DNA of 64,000 bases from positions 1 to 64,000 of the forward strand of contig NZ_JADDIU010000012.1 in assembly GCF_016464375.1 (NCBI RefSeq), in the 5' to 3' direction. The DNA comes from Bacillus renqingensis. Its GTDB lineage: Bacteria > Bacillota > Bacilli > Bacillales > Cytobacillaceae. Made by a program: the position numbers and the translations under genes. Positions 18,420-26,354 of this stretch are shown here, one piece after another; positions within the stretch are counted from its first letter, which is position 1, and each line of letters starts with the position of its first letter. The notes beneath the pieces are model-generated. The model worked only from the letters and a program-made list of their open reading frames with translations. It did no database searches and was not told the DNA's origin.

Positions 18420-19112
18420 ATGGGGTGGCTCTATATTCTCTTATTCGTTATAGTGCTATTATTGCTTCTTCTTATTTTTACTAAATTAACAATTATTGTA
18501 AATTACCAGCATCATAATGATGATGATGATCTAAGAATCGAGTTTAGGGCTTGGTTTGGGCTGATTAAATATAGAATAAATGTTCCATTAATCAAAATGG
18601 ACGATCATTCTCCAAGTGTAATGGTGAAACATCATTCCCACATGGGAGAAGCTCCCGAGGGGGAACCTGATCATAAGGTAGAACAAATCACGAAACAAAA
18701 GCTGATAAAGAGAATCGAGATGGCAAGAGAGCTTTTACAGAAGGTTGTAAACATGCGAATTATCGTGAGGAAGTTTTTTCGCAAGATTCGGATTAAGAAA
18801 TTTGAATGGCAAACATACATTGGTCTTGGTGATGCAGCCCATACTGCGATTGCTGCTGGTGCCATATGGACGCTTAAAGGGAGTATTGTCGGCCTTCTTA
18901 GCCGCCATTTAAACCTAGTGGTAATGCCACATTTAGTCATAACACCTCATTTTCAAGCAACGGTGATTCAGACGCGATTAACATGTATGTTTCAGTTTCG
19001 AATCGGGCAAGCTATTCTAGCAGGATTAAAGTTAATTAAATTCTGGAAAGGCGGGAAAGCCCGCACGACAAACAAAACAAATTTTTCACATGACAAAACG
19101 AAGTTTGTTTGA
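18420..19112 (+). CDS. ytfI: DUF2953 family protein YtfI
   Basis: 230 aa from ATG 18420 (a GTG at 18411 is also in frame, but too close to AAAGGA at 18404-18409). One N-terminal membrane segment, a charged His/Asp-rich patch (about residues 25-85), then a region with FEWQTYIGLGDAAHTAIAAG, the DUF2953 signature. It lies 14-17 nt before ytfJ and is almost certainly co-transcribed. B. subtilis ytfI-ytfJ is a sporulation gene pair; YtfI function is unknown. Confidence 0.85.
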   Translation: MGWLYILLFVIVLLLLLLIFTKLTIIVNYQHHNDDDDLRIEFRAWFGLIKYRINVPLIKMDDHSPSVMVKHHSHMGEAPEGEPDHKVEQITKQKLIKRIEMARELLQKVVNMRIIVRKFFRKIRIKKFEWQTYIGLGDAAHTAIAAGAIWTLKGSIVGLLSRHLNLVVMPHLVITPHFQATVIQTRLTCMFQFRIGQAILAGLKLIKFWKGGKARTTNKTNFSHDKTKFV

Positions 19113-19126
19113 AGAAGGAGGAAATC

Positions 19127-19615
19127 ATGATGGCAGATCATCCAATTCAAGGCTTGATGACCACTGCAATGGAAAGCTTAAAAGAAATGATTGATGTGAA
19201 CACCATTATTGGGGACCCTGTCGAAACCCCTGATGGAAGTGTTATCTTAACGGTTTCAAAGGTAGGATTCGGCTTTGCTGCCGGCGGAAGTGAATTCAAC
19301 ATGAGCGGTGGTTCAGGAAACCAAAGTCAAGGGCAGCAAGGACAAGGACAGCAGCTGCCGTTTGGCGGGGGAAGTGGTGCTGGTGTTTCGATTACACCCA
19401 TCGCCTTTTTAATTGTAAACTCATCGGGGGTTAAAATGCTTCATCTAGATGAAAGCACCCATTTGTATGAGAAGATTTTAGAGCTTGCTCCGCAGGCAGT
19501 TGATAAAATTCAGCAAATGTTTTCAAAGAAAAATGAATCTAACCAACAATTGAGCGGGAATCAATCCGCCAATAATAAACCAAAAGTAGATTTGGATATT
19601 GATGTTATTCAATAA
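19127..19615 (+). CDS. ytfJ: sporulation/germination protein YtfJ (GerW family)
   Basis: 162 aa from ATG 19127; the adjacent ATG 19130 is an equally good start (AAGGAGG at 19115-19121). The N-terminal core HPIQGLMTTAMESLKEMIDV and KVGFGFAAGGSEF are the GerW signature. A Gly/Gln-rich linker (residues 60-85) is followed by the conserved ITPIAFLIV block and a polar tail. GerW-family proteins are made in the developing spore and affect germination; the exact biochemical role is not known. Second gene after ytfI, closed by a terminator. Confidence 0.92.
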   Translation: MMADHPIQGLMTTAMESLKEMIDVNTIIGDPVETPDGSVILTVSKVGFGFAAGGSEFNMSGGSGNQSQGQQGQGQQLPFGGGSGAGVSITPIAFLIVNSSGVKMLHLDESTHLYEKILELAPQAVDKIQQMFSKKNESNQQLSGNQSANNKPKVDLDIDVIQ

Positions 19616-19628
19616 TTAGCATATTTGG

Positions 19629-19644
19629 CTCGCCGGTCGGCGAG
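19629..19644 (+). terminator. ytfJ terminator
   Basis: CTCGCC-GGTC-GGCGAG followed by TTTCTTT. Confidence 0.85.
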
Positions 19645-19801
19645 TTTCTTTACGCTTAGGGGCTGGATGACAATTATATTTTTCAAAATCATATTAATTG
19701 CAAAAATAATACTGACAGGATATATTTACACTGTACATATTGAGAGTGAGCACGTTATGGTGAAATCCATATGGCTCGATCGAACAAAGGAGGATGTAAA
19801 G

Positions 19802-20302
19802 ATGGCAAATGTAACATTTAAGGGGAATTCTGTAACTTTACTTGGCAATGAGGTAAAGGTTGGGGACAAGGCGCCAGATTTTACTGTTTTAGCTAATGAC
19901 TTATCGGAGGTTACCCTGAACGATACAAAGGGACAAGTTCGATTAATCACTTCTGTCCCATCACTTGACACAGGTGTGTGTGATGCAGAGACACGCCGTT
20001 TCAATGAAGAAGCAAATAGCCTGGGAAATGTAAAGGTATTGACTATAAGCGTTGACTTGCCATTTGCCCAAAAACGCTGGTGTGCTGCGGCTGGAATAGA
20101 AAATGTTCAAACATTATCCGACCACCATGACCTTTCATTTGGTAAAGCATACGGGGTTGCTATCGAAGAATTAAGATTATTAACGCGTGCCGTATTTGTA
20201 GTTGATTCTTCCGACACGGTTACATATGTCGAGTATGTAAGTGAAGCAACCAACCATCCAAACTATGAAGCAGCTCTTGAAGCCGCAAAGAGCGCTAAGT
20301 AA
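19802..20302 (+). CDS. tpx: thiol peroxidase Tpx
   Basis: Atypical 2-Cys peroxiredoxin reducing peroxides with thioredoxin. 166 aa from ATG 19802. Peroxidatic C60 in [10 protein letters not shown] and resolving C94 in KRWCAAAG are both present, with the usual spacing. The frame is open 59 codons upstream, but AAAGGAGG at 19786-19793 and the family start MANVTFKGN settle the choice. Separate transcription unit with its own terminator. Confidence 0.97.
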   Translation: MANVTFKGNSVTLLGNEVKVGDKAPDFTVLANDLSEVTLNDTKGQVRLITSVPSLDTGVCDAETRRFNEEANSLGNVKVLTISVDLPFAQKRWCAAAGIENVQTLSDHHDLSFGKAYGVAIEELRLLTRAVFVVDSSDTVTYVEYVSEATNHPNYEAALEAAKSAK

Positions 20303-20323
20303 AAAATAGGAATCAATTTTCGG

Positions 20324-20341
20324 CCTCGTCATCTGGCGAGG
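20324..20341 (+). terminator. tpx terminator
   Basis: CCTCG-TCATCTGG-CGAGG then TCTTTT. Confidence 0.75.
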
Positions 20342-20366
20342 TCTTTTAAACTTGAAAAAAGGGGGG

Positions 20367-21356
20367 ATGATGATCATAACATCACCAGTCGAACAATTAT
20401 TTACCTTATTTAATGAGACCTCATTACGTTTACAGGAGGAATTAGGCTGTTCTTATCTGGAGGCTTTGGCCGAAACCGGCGAGAATCTATTCCAAGGCTC
20501 TGTTCTCCAGGAGGAATTAAGCGAAGTAACCGTTAAGTGGTTGAAAAAGCAATATGAAGGCATTTATTTGGAGCGATACACAAATGAAGAAATCCGCAAG
20601 GCGTTCCAGTTGGTCATTTTAAAAGGCATGAAAGAAATGGTTCAGCCTAATCATCAAATGACACCTGATTCTGTCGGAATGTTAATGGCCTATCTTGTTG
20701 AAAAGTGTATAAAGGAACCATCATTTCGTTTACTTGACCCGGCAGTTGGCACAGGCAATTTATTATTAACGGTGTTAAACCACATTGATAAAAAAGTAGC
20801 TGCTGCTGGGGTAGATATCGATGACCTGTTAATTAAGCTTGCTTATATCAACGCTAATCTCCAGGAGCAGCCGGTACAATTCTTTAATCAGGATAGCTTA
20901 GAGCCGCTTTTTATTGACCCGGTCGATGCGGTTGTTGCAGATATTCCGGTAGGCTATTATCCTAATGACATTCGAGCAGCAGATTATCAATTAAAGGCGG
21001 AGAATGGCCATTCGTACGCACATCATTTATTTATCGAACAAAGCGTCCGACATACGAAACCGGGCGGATACTTATTTTTCCTTATCCCCAATGGGCTGTT
21101 TGAAAGTGAACAGGCGGGTATGCTTCATCGTTTTATCAAGGAGTTTCTTTATATTCAAGGACTCTTGCAGCTTCCGGTTGGGATGTTTAAAAATAAGCAG
21201 GCAGCTAAAAGCATCCTGATTGTGCAGAAAAAAGGCGAGGGGATCAAACCGCCAAGTCAGGCGTTATTGGTGAATTTACCAAGTCTATCAAATAAACGGG
21301 AAATGGATAAAATTTTAGTTAACATTGACAAGTGGTTTAAAGACAATAAAGGATGA
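20367..21356 (+). CDS. ytxK: N6-adenine methyltransferase-like protein YtxK
   Basis: 329 aa. Class I SAM-dependent methyltransferase fold with motif I DPAVGTGNLLL (about residue 130). The catalytic NPPY/F position reads DIPVGYYPND, so the classical Asn-Pro-Pro is not kept. No target-recognition domain or restriction partner is nearby, so it is not a restriction-modification system. B. subtilis YtxK occupies the same place between tpx and ackA; its substrate is unknown to me. GGGGGG directly precedes tandem ATGs; a TTG at 20352 is a less likely start. The 3' end lies in a long hairpin. Confidence 0.9.
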   Translation: MMIITSPVEQLFTLFNETSLRLQEELGCSYLEALAETGENLFQGSVLQEELSEVTVKWLKKQYEGIYLERYTNEEIRKAFQLVILKGMKEMVQPNHQMTPDSVGMLMAYLVEKCIKEPSFRLLDPAVGTGNLLLTVLNHIDKKVAAAGVDIDDLLIKLAYINANLQEQPVQFFNQDSLEPLFIDPVDAVVADIPVGYYPNDIRAADYQLKAENGHSYAHHLFIEQSVRHTKPGGYLFFLIPNGLFESEQAGMLHRFIKEFLYIQGLLQLPVGMFKNKQAAKSILIVQKKGEGIKPPSQALLVNLPSLSNKREMDKILVNIDKWFKDNKG

Positions 21357-21385
21357 CATCAGGCACTGGTGTTATCCTTTATTGT
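21343..21385 (+). terminator. ytxK terminator overlapping the coding end
   Basis: ACAATAAAGGAT/ATCCTTTATTGT 12-bp stem (extendable with wobble pairs inside the loop) followed by TTTTTTT. The ytxK TGA (21354-21356) lies in the stem. Confidence 0.9.
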
Positions 21386-21421
21386 TTTTTTACGAAAACT
21401 CGGAATTTATTTATATTTAAA

Positions 21422-21435
21422 TGTAATCGATTGCA
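21422..21435 (+). promoter_or_regulatory. cre site (CcpA) upstream of ackA
   Basis: TGTAATCGATTGCA fits the cre consensus TGWAANCGNTNWCA with one mismatch. CcpA activates ackA in B. subtilis from an upstream cre; the role is inferred. A candidate promoter TTTACA-18-TATAAA lies at 21507-21536, about 85 nt downstream, further than in B. subtilis, so another promoter may exist. Confidence 0.7.
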
Positions 21436-21581
21436 CACAAAATATCCATTGAAATGTAAGGTAGACAGTGATTAAATGAATTCTTGGGGATTTAAATTAA
21501 GGTCAATTTACACAATATAAAGTAGAGTGATATAAAAGGGTATCTGTAATAAATGTGTATATAAAAAGGAGCGGTTGTAAA

Positions 21582-22775
21582 ATGGCAAAAATAATTGCGA
21601 TTAATGCTGGAAGTTCCTCTTTAAAGTTTCAATTATTTGAAATGCCTAATGAGGAAGTCATTACAAAAGGATTGATAGAAAGAATCGGTTTAAATGATTC
21701 TATTTTTACAATTGCGGCAAATGGTGAAAAAATTCAGGAAACGCTTGATATTCCTGACCATGAAGTGGCTGTTAAAATGCTTTTAGATAAGCTGACTTCC
21801 CTCGGAATTATTCAAACATTAAATGAAATTGAAGGAATTGGTCACCGTGTCGTCCACGGCGGGGAGGAATTTAATGATTCCGTTGTCATCACAGACGAGG
21901 TTTTAGATAAAATTGATAAATTATCCGAGCTGGCGCCGCTGCATAATCCGGCAAACATTACAGGGATTAGGGCTTTCCAGCGTGTACTTCCGAATGTTCC
22001 GGCTGTTGCCGTGTTTGATACAGCCTTTCACCAAACAATGCCTGAAAGTTCCTATTTGTATAGCCTTCCATATGAGTATTACAAAAAATACGGCATTCGC
22101 AAATATGGATTTCATGGAACAAGCCATAAATATGTTTCCGGAAGGGCTGCAGTGCTTCTAGGACGTCCGCTTGAACAGCTTCGCTTGATTTCATGCCACT
22201 TAGGTAATGGAGCAAGTATTGCGGCCATTCAAGGGGGTAAATCGATTGATACTTCGATGGGCTTTACACCTTTAGCAGGGGTAACAATGGGAACACGATC
22301 AGGAAATATTGACCCGGCGCTTATTCCATTTATCATGGAGAAGACAGGCAAGACAGCAGACGAAGTACTTGATATTTTAAATAAAAAGAGTGGAATGTTA
22401 GCTGTATCCGGTTTTTCAAGCGATTTAAGGGATATTGAGATCCAGTCAAAGCAAGGAAATGATCGTGCACAGCTCGCTTTAGATATTTTCTCTAATCGTA
22501 TTCATAAATACATTGGCTCTTATGCTGCCCGTATGAATGGCGTGGATGCGATAATCTTCACAGCTGGAATTGGTGAAAACAGTGATGTTATTCGTGAAAA
22601 TGTGTTAAAAGGTTTAGAATTTATGGGAGTATATTGGGATCCTGCATTGAACAAAGTAAGAGGCCAAGAGGCATTTATCAATTACCCGCACTCTCCGGTA
22701 AAAGTGTTAGTCATTCCAACAAATGAGGAAGTCATGATTGCTCGTGATGTAGTCAGACTCACGGCTAATCAATAA
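21582..22775 (+). CDS. ackA: acetate kinase
   Basis: Converts acetyl phosphate and ADP to acetate and ATP during overflow metabolism. 397 aa, normal length. It has the first family signature [15 protein letters not shown], the second [10 protein letters not shown], the adenosine-site [13 protein letters not shown] and [23 protein letters not shown] lies 9 nt before ATG 21582; in-frame codons upstream are not part of the family. It carries an upstream cre and its own terminator. Confidence 0.98.
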   Translation: MAKIIAINAGSSSLKFQLFEMPNEEVITKGLIERIGLNDSIFTIAANGEKIQETLDIPDHEVAVKMLLDKLTSLGIIQTLNEIEGIGHRVVHGGEEFNDSVVITDEVLDKIDKLSELAPLHNPANITGIRAFQRVLPNVPAVAVFDTAFHQTMPESSYLYSLPYEYYKKYGIRKYGFHGTSHKYVSGRAAVLLGRPLEQLRLISCHLGNGASIAAIQGGKSIDTSMGFTPLAGVTMGTRSGNIDPALIPFIMEKTGKTADEVLDILNKKSGMLAVSGFSSDLRDIEIQSKQGNDRAQLALDIFSNRIHKYIGSYAARMNGVDAIIFTAGIGENSDVIRENVLKGLEFMGVYWDPALNKVRGQEAFINYPHSPVKVLVIPTNEEVMIARDVVRLTANQ

Positions 22776-22783
22776 AGCGATGT

Positions 22784-22813
22784 AAGGCAAAGGCTTAAAA
22801 CAGTCTTTGCCTT
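22784..22813 (+). terminator. ackA terminator
   Basis: AAGGCAAAG/CTTTGCCTT then TTT. Confidence 0.85.
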
Positions 22814-22876
22814 TTTAATGATTTTTTATTTTTGTGATATACTGGAAATATGACTATATTTTGAGGGGGGTTCGCG

Positions 22877-23713
22877 ATGCCGCTCACAGATCGAGAAAGA
22901 ACGGTCTTGAATGATATACGGGAATGGGAAAGGAAATTATTAAGCTACGAACCAAACGATTTTCAATTAACATATGAAAAATATTTGGAGCGTTCCTTCT
23001 CCCTGTTACCGGAAACCGTTCAAAGGCAGTTTTTTTCTATTATTGATACTTGGCTATTTCATTTGCATAGCATCATTCAGGGGTCTCAGTTTCAAATGGA
23101 TGCAAAGGAAAGAATTATGCAGTCGGGGAGGATTTTTCAAAAGGAGATTAATCAGCTTTCAGACATGCAGGAATTAACGATTGACCAATTGCAATACATA
23201 GCGGAACAGCAAATCGCCAGACACAGGTTTTACTCGCTTGCGCAAGGCGGGTTAGCCGGTACAGGAGGAAGCCTTTTATTAGGTTCTGATATTCCGGCGA
23301 TGGCTGTGCTTAATTTACGTGTAGTGCAGCTTATCGCCATGACCTATGGGTTTGAAATCAATACTCCCTATGAAATGATGACGTCACTAAAGGTTTTCCA
23401 TACAGGTACATTACCCCCAAGAATGCAAAAAGAAGGCTGGTCCTTACTAATGGAGGAATTGACAGTCGATCAACATTATTATTTTTATAAAGGAAAGGAA
23501 GAAATGACTGATATTACCTGGATTGAACAGCCATTTCAGCAATTGTTGAAAGCAATGGTGATTACACTGTTCAGAAAAAGAATGGTTAAAGGTATTCCGC
23601 TTGTCAGCATGGCCATTGGGGCAGGTGCTAATTATCAGTTAACAAGAAAAGTGACAGACCTGGCTCATAAATACTATCAATTTCGCTATCTTAAGGCAAA
23701 AGAGGAGTTTTAA
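22877..23713 (+). CDS. EcsC-domain protein
   Basis: 278 aa. The central region with GGLAGTGGSLLLGSDIPAM and the following LNLRVVQLIAMTYGFE is characteristic of the EcsC family (amphipathic/hydrophobic segment about residues 118-160). The C-terminal LVSMAIGAGANYQLTRKV is a second conserved hydrophobic patch. EcsC in B. subtilis accompanies the EcsAB ABC transporter, but no transporter is nearby here; the function of stand-alone members is unknown. It ends 3 nt before moaB and may be co-transcribed with it. Confidence 0.8.
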   Translation: MPLTDRERTVLNDIREWERKLLSYEPNDFQLTYEKYLERSFSLLPETVQRQFFSIIDTWLFHLHSIIQGSQFQMDAKERIMQSGRIFQKEINQLSDMQELTIDQLQYIAEQQIARHRFYSLAQGGLAGTGGSLLLGSDIPAMAVLNLRVVQLIAMTYGFEINTPYEMMTSLKVFHTGTLPPRMQKEGWSLLMEELTVDQHYYFYKGKEEMTDITWIEQPFQQLLKAMVITLFRKRMVKGIPLVSMAIGAGANYQLTRKVTDLAHKYYQFRYLKAKEEF

Positions 23714-23716
23714 ACC

Positions 23717-24229
23717 ATGAGTACTCAAGAACATAAAATGCAAGCGCCGAAGACCGTTCATTGTAAAGTGATTACAGTAAGTGATACGAGAGATAAGGAC
23801 ACGGATAAAAGCGGCAGGCTGATGATAGAGCTGCTTGAAGAAGCTGGGCACAAAATAGTGGATTATTGTATTGTGAAGGATGAGGCAGAGGTAATTAAAA
23901 ATGCTATTTTGCAAGGAGTACGCCATAATGATATTGAGGTCGTACTATCTAATGGCGGCACAGGAATCGCCAAGCGGGATGTAACGATTGAAACTGTTCA
24001 GCAGTTGCTCGATAAAGAAATCGTCGGCTTCGGGGAATTATTCAGAATGTTAAGCTATCAAGAGGATATTGGTTCGGCCGCTATTTTATCGAGGGCTATT
24101 GCCGGTGTAGTGAACAATAAAGCGGTATTTTCCACTCCAGGTTCCTCCGGTGCTGTGAGGCTGGCAATGAATAAATTAATACTACCCGAGATTGGCCACG
24201 TGGTAAGAGAAATAAAGAAAGATTTATAG
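23717..24229 (+). CDS. moaB: molybdenum cofactor biosynthesis protein MoaB
   Basis: 170 aa MogA/MoaB-fold protein, expected to adenylate molybdopterin before molybdate insertion. The family motifs TVSDTRDKDTDKSG and LSNGGTGIAKRDVTIE are clear, and the region is followed by the conserved TPGSSGAVRLAM. No other molybdenum-cofactor gene is in the window. It sits immediately after the EcsC-like gene; B. subtilis moaB also follows ackA. Confidence 0.95.
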   Translation: MSTQEHKMQAPKTVHCKVITVSDTRDKDTDKSGRLMIELLEEAGHKIVDYCIVKDEAEVIKNAILQGVRHNDIEVVLSNGGTGIAKRDVTIETVQQLLDKEIVGFGELFRMLSYQEDIGSAAILSRAIAGVVNNKAVFSTPGSSGAVRLAMNKLILPEIGHVVREIKKDL

Positions 24230-24230
24230 A

Positions 24231-24437
24231 ATAGAAAAGCGTAAGCGCCTTGGTAAGCCCCGACAAGCATAAGACGCTCCTGAATAGAAGGCGATCTTTG
24301 CCTTCAATTCAGGAGTGGCTGTAGACCATAGAGGGGCTAGGCGCTCCTCGTAAAAGCTATCGCTTTTCCTTCGTGCGATGCTGATGCTGCTGAAGCCTTC
24401 CTTGTGGAGCTAGACAATTCTCAAAGTCAAAAATTTA
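24231..24437 (-). repeat. dispersed long-hairpin repeat, copy B (mosaic)
   Basis: Reverse orientation relative to copy A. It contains the AGCCCC/GGGGCT, CTCCTGAAT/ATTCAGGAG and GAAGGC/GCCTTC arms and, in addition, a second module (about 24345-24410, GCTATCGCTTTTCCTTCGTG) shared with copies C and D. It ends in the common terminus GACAATTCTCAAAGTC. The CATAAG arm is unpaired here because the partner is altered. Confidence 0.88.
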
Positions 24438-24451
24438 TACTTATCTTATAG

Positions 24452-24502
24452 AAAAGCGTAAGGCGCCCGTTTAGCAACGTACGTACTGGGTGCTTGCGCT
24501 CA
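24452..24502. repeat. short hairpin repeat adjoining copy B
   Basis: AGCGTAAGGCGCCC ... GGGTGCTTGCGCT forms a stem whose ends resemble the outer arm of the larger family. Probably a reduced relative; only one such copy is seen. Confidence 0.55.
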
Positions 24503-24507
24503 ACTAA

Positions 24508-24540
24508 GAAAAACTCCCTTTCGAATAAAGGGAGTTTTTC
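24508..24540 (-). terminator. terminator of the 104-aa gene
   Basis: AAAAACTCCCTTT/AAAGGGAGTTTTT 13-bp stem touching the stop codon. Confidence 0.88.
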
Positions 24541-24854
24541 TAATGGTGAATCTTTGTGGAAATCGTTTGGTTCGTACGGTACCAGAGCCACAAATCATTT
24601 ATAATGGATGCCAGTTCAGCTATGTCGCTGTTTAGTTGACAGGAGCGCAGGAAGTCACTTTCATCGTCAAGCTGCGCTTGTTTATGATTTATTTCAGCCT
24701 CAAGCTCAGCGATGCGGTCGGGAATTGCTCCGCGGATTTTCTCCCACTGAAAGAGAACTTGCTCCTGTGTATCCTTGCTGTATTCGTCCCAGTCCAGCGC
24801 AAGCTCGGGAATTAGAATACCAAGACGTTGGTCGAAGAAAAAGTGTTCCTTCAT
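24540..24854 (-). CDS. small coiled-coil protein of unknown function
   Basis: 104 aa from ATG 24854; GGAGG is 7 nt upstream of it, whereas an ATG at 24860 is only 1 nt from GGAGG. The protein has no signal or membrane segment. It starts with an aromatic patch (EHFFFDQRLGILIPELALDW), continues as an acidic amphipathic helix with heptad-like spacing (about 35-80) and ends WLWYRTNQTISTKIHH. I do not recognise the family. A good ribosome-binding site and terminator make it a real gene. Confidence 0.75.
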   Translation of the reverse strand: MKEHFFFDQRLGILIPELALDWDEYSKDTQEQVLFQWEKIRGAIPDRIAELEAEINHKQAQLDDESDFLRSCQLNSDIAELASIINDLWLWYRTNQTISTKIHH

Positions 24855-24960
24855 TAGCATGCCTCCAGGATTGGTTAGTTTGTTTTTATCGTACTACATA
24901 TTACGAAGCATGAAAATAGAAATTTGTTCAAAAGTATGGAACCACCCCATTTCTCAATCA

Positions 24961-25413
24961 TTATTCAGAATCTTTCTCTGTACGGACGACGAGAACATCA
25001 CATGGAGCATAACGGACAATGTGTTCTGAAACACTGCCGATGAAGAATCTTTCCACAACATTTAAGCCCGTTGCTCCACAAAGGATTAAATCAATCTTGT
25101 GTTTCTTTGTGAGCTCCCTTGGGATTCTTACTTTAGGAGAACCAAAATCAATTTCGTAATATACATCAGGTAAACCCGCCTCTTCTGCTTGTTTTTTATA
25201 ATTTTCAAGCATTTCTTTGGCTAGTGCTTCGGCCCTCTCACCTACCACAGTGTCATAGGCTTCTATTAGTCCAAATGATCTCGTATCAATCACATGGACT
25301 AACAGTAATTTTGCATTGTTTCTTTTGGCAATCTCAATTCCCTTTTTAAATGCCCAATCGGCTTCCTTTGAACCATCAATTGCGACTAAAATATTTTGAT
25401 ATTTGAGTCCCAT
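24961..25413 (-). CDS. universal stress protein (UspA family)
   Basis: 150 aa from ATG 25413 (AAGGAG 9 nt upstream; in-frame ATGs further up are not matched to it). One Usp domain: N-terminal ILVAIDGSKEADWAF and the C-terminal ATP-binding pattern G-2x-G-9x-GS seen in GATGLNVVERFFIGS. Possession of this motif suggests the ATP-binding MJ0577-like type. Physiological role unknown; monocistronic. Confidence 0.95.
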   Translation of the reverse strand: MGLKYQNILVAIDGSKEADWAFKKGIEIAKRNNAKLLLVHVIDTRSFGLIEAYDTVVGERAEALAKEMLENYKKQAEEAGLPDVYYEIDFGSPKVRIPRELTKKHKIDLILCGATGLNVVERFFIGSVSEHIVRYAPCDVLVVRTEKDSE

Positions 25414-25496
25414 AATTATCATCTCCTTATCTTGATTATACAATATTTAACAAGGTATAACTGTTGCAATTTTTCGAACAATAAAGAGGTGATTAC

Positions 25497-25676
25497 ATGG
25501 GAAAGAGGTTTTACACTATGAATAAAAGAGATCCTAAAAAACCGTATTCATTTGAGTTTGATGAGCAAGGAACCAATCTTGTAAATGAGCAAATTTTGGA
25601 TTCCTATAATAGCGGTTTTATTGATCGAGAAACAGCCATCGATAAAGGTGAGGAATTTTTATCTTCCGAAGGCTAA
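25497..25676 (+). CDS. small hypothetical protein (59 aa)
   Basis: ATG 25497 to TAA 25674-25676, with AGAGGTG about 7 nt upstream. The sequence starts MGKRFYTMNKRDPKKPYSF and continues as an acidic, soluble peptide; an internal ATG at 25518 could also start it. There is no cysteine, signal sequence or recognised domain. I do not know the family. Divergent from the usp gene. Confidence 0.65.
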   Translation: MGKRFYTMNKRDPKKPYSFEFDEQGTNLVNEQILDSYNSGFIDRETAIDKGEEFLSSEG

Positions 25677-25816
25677 AAACAATTTTTAAATGGTTGTCCA
25701 TTTCGGACAGCCGTTTGTGTTTTGAAATAGAAAAATATCGTAAACAGGGCATTTACCCAAGACTTTATCGTGGCAGATACATATTCTTTAGTGATAACAC
25801 ATGAGGAGGTTAAAAT

Positions 25817-26014
25817 ATGTATCCAAATACGTATATGGGCCCAAGATATGAGCAGATGCCGAATAATCCTGCTTACCAATATCATGCCGATGATTCCCGG
25901 GTTTGGGGTGGATTTGGCTGGGGTTGGGGCAGACCATGGGGGTTTGGCTATCCAATTGGATTTGGTTTTGGCTTTGGCTATCCGTTTTTTGGCGGATTCC
26001 CATACTTTATTTAA
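25817..26014 (+). CDS. Gly/Phe/Trp/Tyr-rich small protein, possibly spore-surface related
   Basis: 65 aa with GAGGAGG just upstream. Residues 30-65 are almost only Gly, Phe, Trp, Tyr and Pro, in repeats such as GFGFGFGYP and GWGWGRPWGFGYP. The N-terminus is a polar MYPNTYMGPRYEQMPNN. Such composition is seen in some Bacillus spore coat or exosporium proteins, but no specific family is recognised and that is inference. Followed by a strong hairpin terminator. Confidence 0.75.
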   Translation: MYPNTYMGPRYEQMPNNPAYQYHADDSRVWGGFGWGWGRPWGFGYPIGFGFGFGYPFFGGFPYFI

Positions 26015-26026
26015 AAAAATCGACAA

Positions 26027-26085
26027 AGGACCTTGCTATAAAAGCAAGGTCCTGATGAAAAACCAGCATCAAATTGGATGCTGGT
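26027..26085 (+). terminator. tandem terminator hairpins after the Gly/aromatic-rich gene
   Basis: AGGACCTTGCT/AGCAAGGTCCT (26027-26053) followed by AACCAGCATC/GATGCTGGTT (26059-26085) and TAAAATTTT. Confidence 0.75.
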
Positions 26086-26100
26086 TAAAATTTTGAATAT

Positions 26101-26298
26101 AAAAGTGCAGCCGCAATGCCGTACTTTTTATAAGAAAGTTTTAAACCACCACTCCTCAAAGTGGGTGTTCGCACAAAGCTTCCAGCATGTCCTCCATGTC
26201 GTATAGACAGAGGCTTGTCATTTCCGGCTTTGCTTTAAAACTCCCTATTACAGCTTAAAGGTTAAAACTTTATTATTACTACGCACAATGCAGCTTGT
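26101..26298 (-). ncRNA. ssrS: structured RNA, probable 6S-like RNA
   Basis: About 198 nt with its own promoter and no open frame. The 5' and 3' ends pair (GTGCGTA region with TACGGCAT), continuing into AAAGTTTTAACC (26271-26260) with GGTTTAAAACTTT (26147-26135). The interior forms a terminal stem GCAAAGCCGG/CTGGAAGCTTTGTGC capped by CCTC-TGTC-TATAC-GAC-GGAGG. The 3' side of the unpaired centre carries a small hairpin CCACT/AGTGG. Long closing stem, central bubble with side hairpin and terminal stem are the 6S RNA plan, as is the length. The name is inferred from structure and size, not from an alignment. Confidence 0.62.
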
Positions 26299-26304
26299 AT
26301 AAAT

Positions 26305-26333
26305 ATATTACTGCAGCCCATTCAAAAAATCAA
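26305..26333 (-). promoter_or_regulatory. sigma-A promoter of the 6S-like RNA
   Basis: Minus strand TTGATT (26328-26333), 17-nt spacer, TAATAT (26305-26310), just past the pepQ stop codon; predicted start near 26298. Confidence 0.75.
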
Positions 26334-26354
26334 TGTAAACATCTTCCAAATTGG

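Noticed and set aside
20367-21356. Restriction-modification or phage-defence system around ytxK
   Set aside because: Neighbours are tpx and ackA; no endonuclease, specificity subunit or defence gene is nearby, and the locus is syntenic with B. subtilis.
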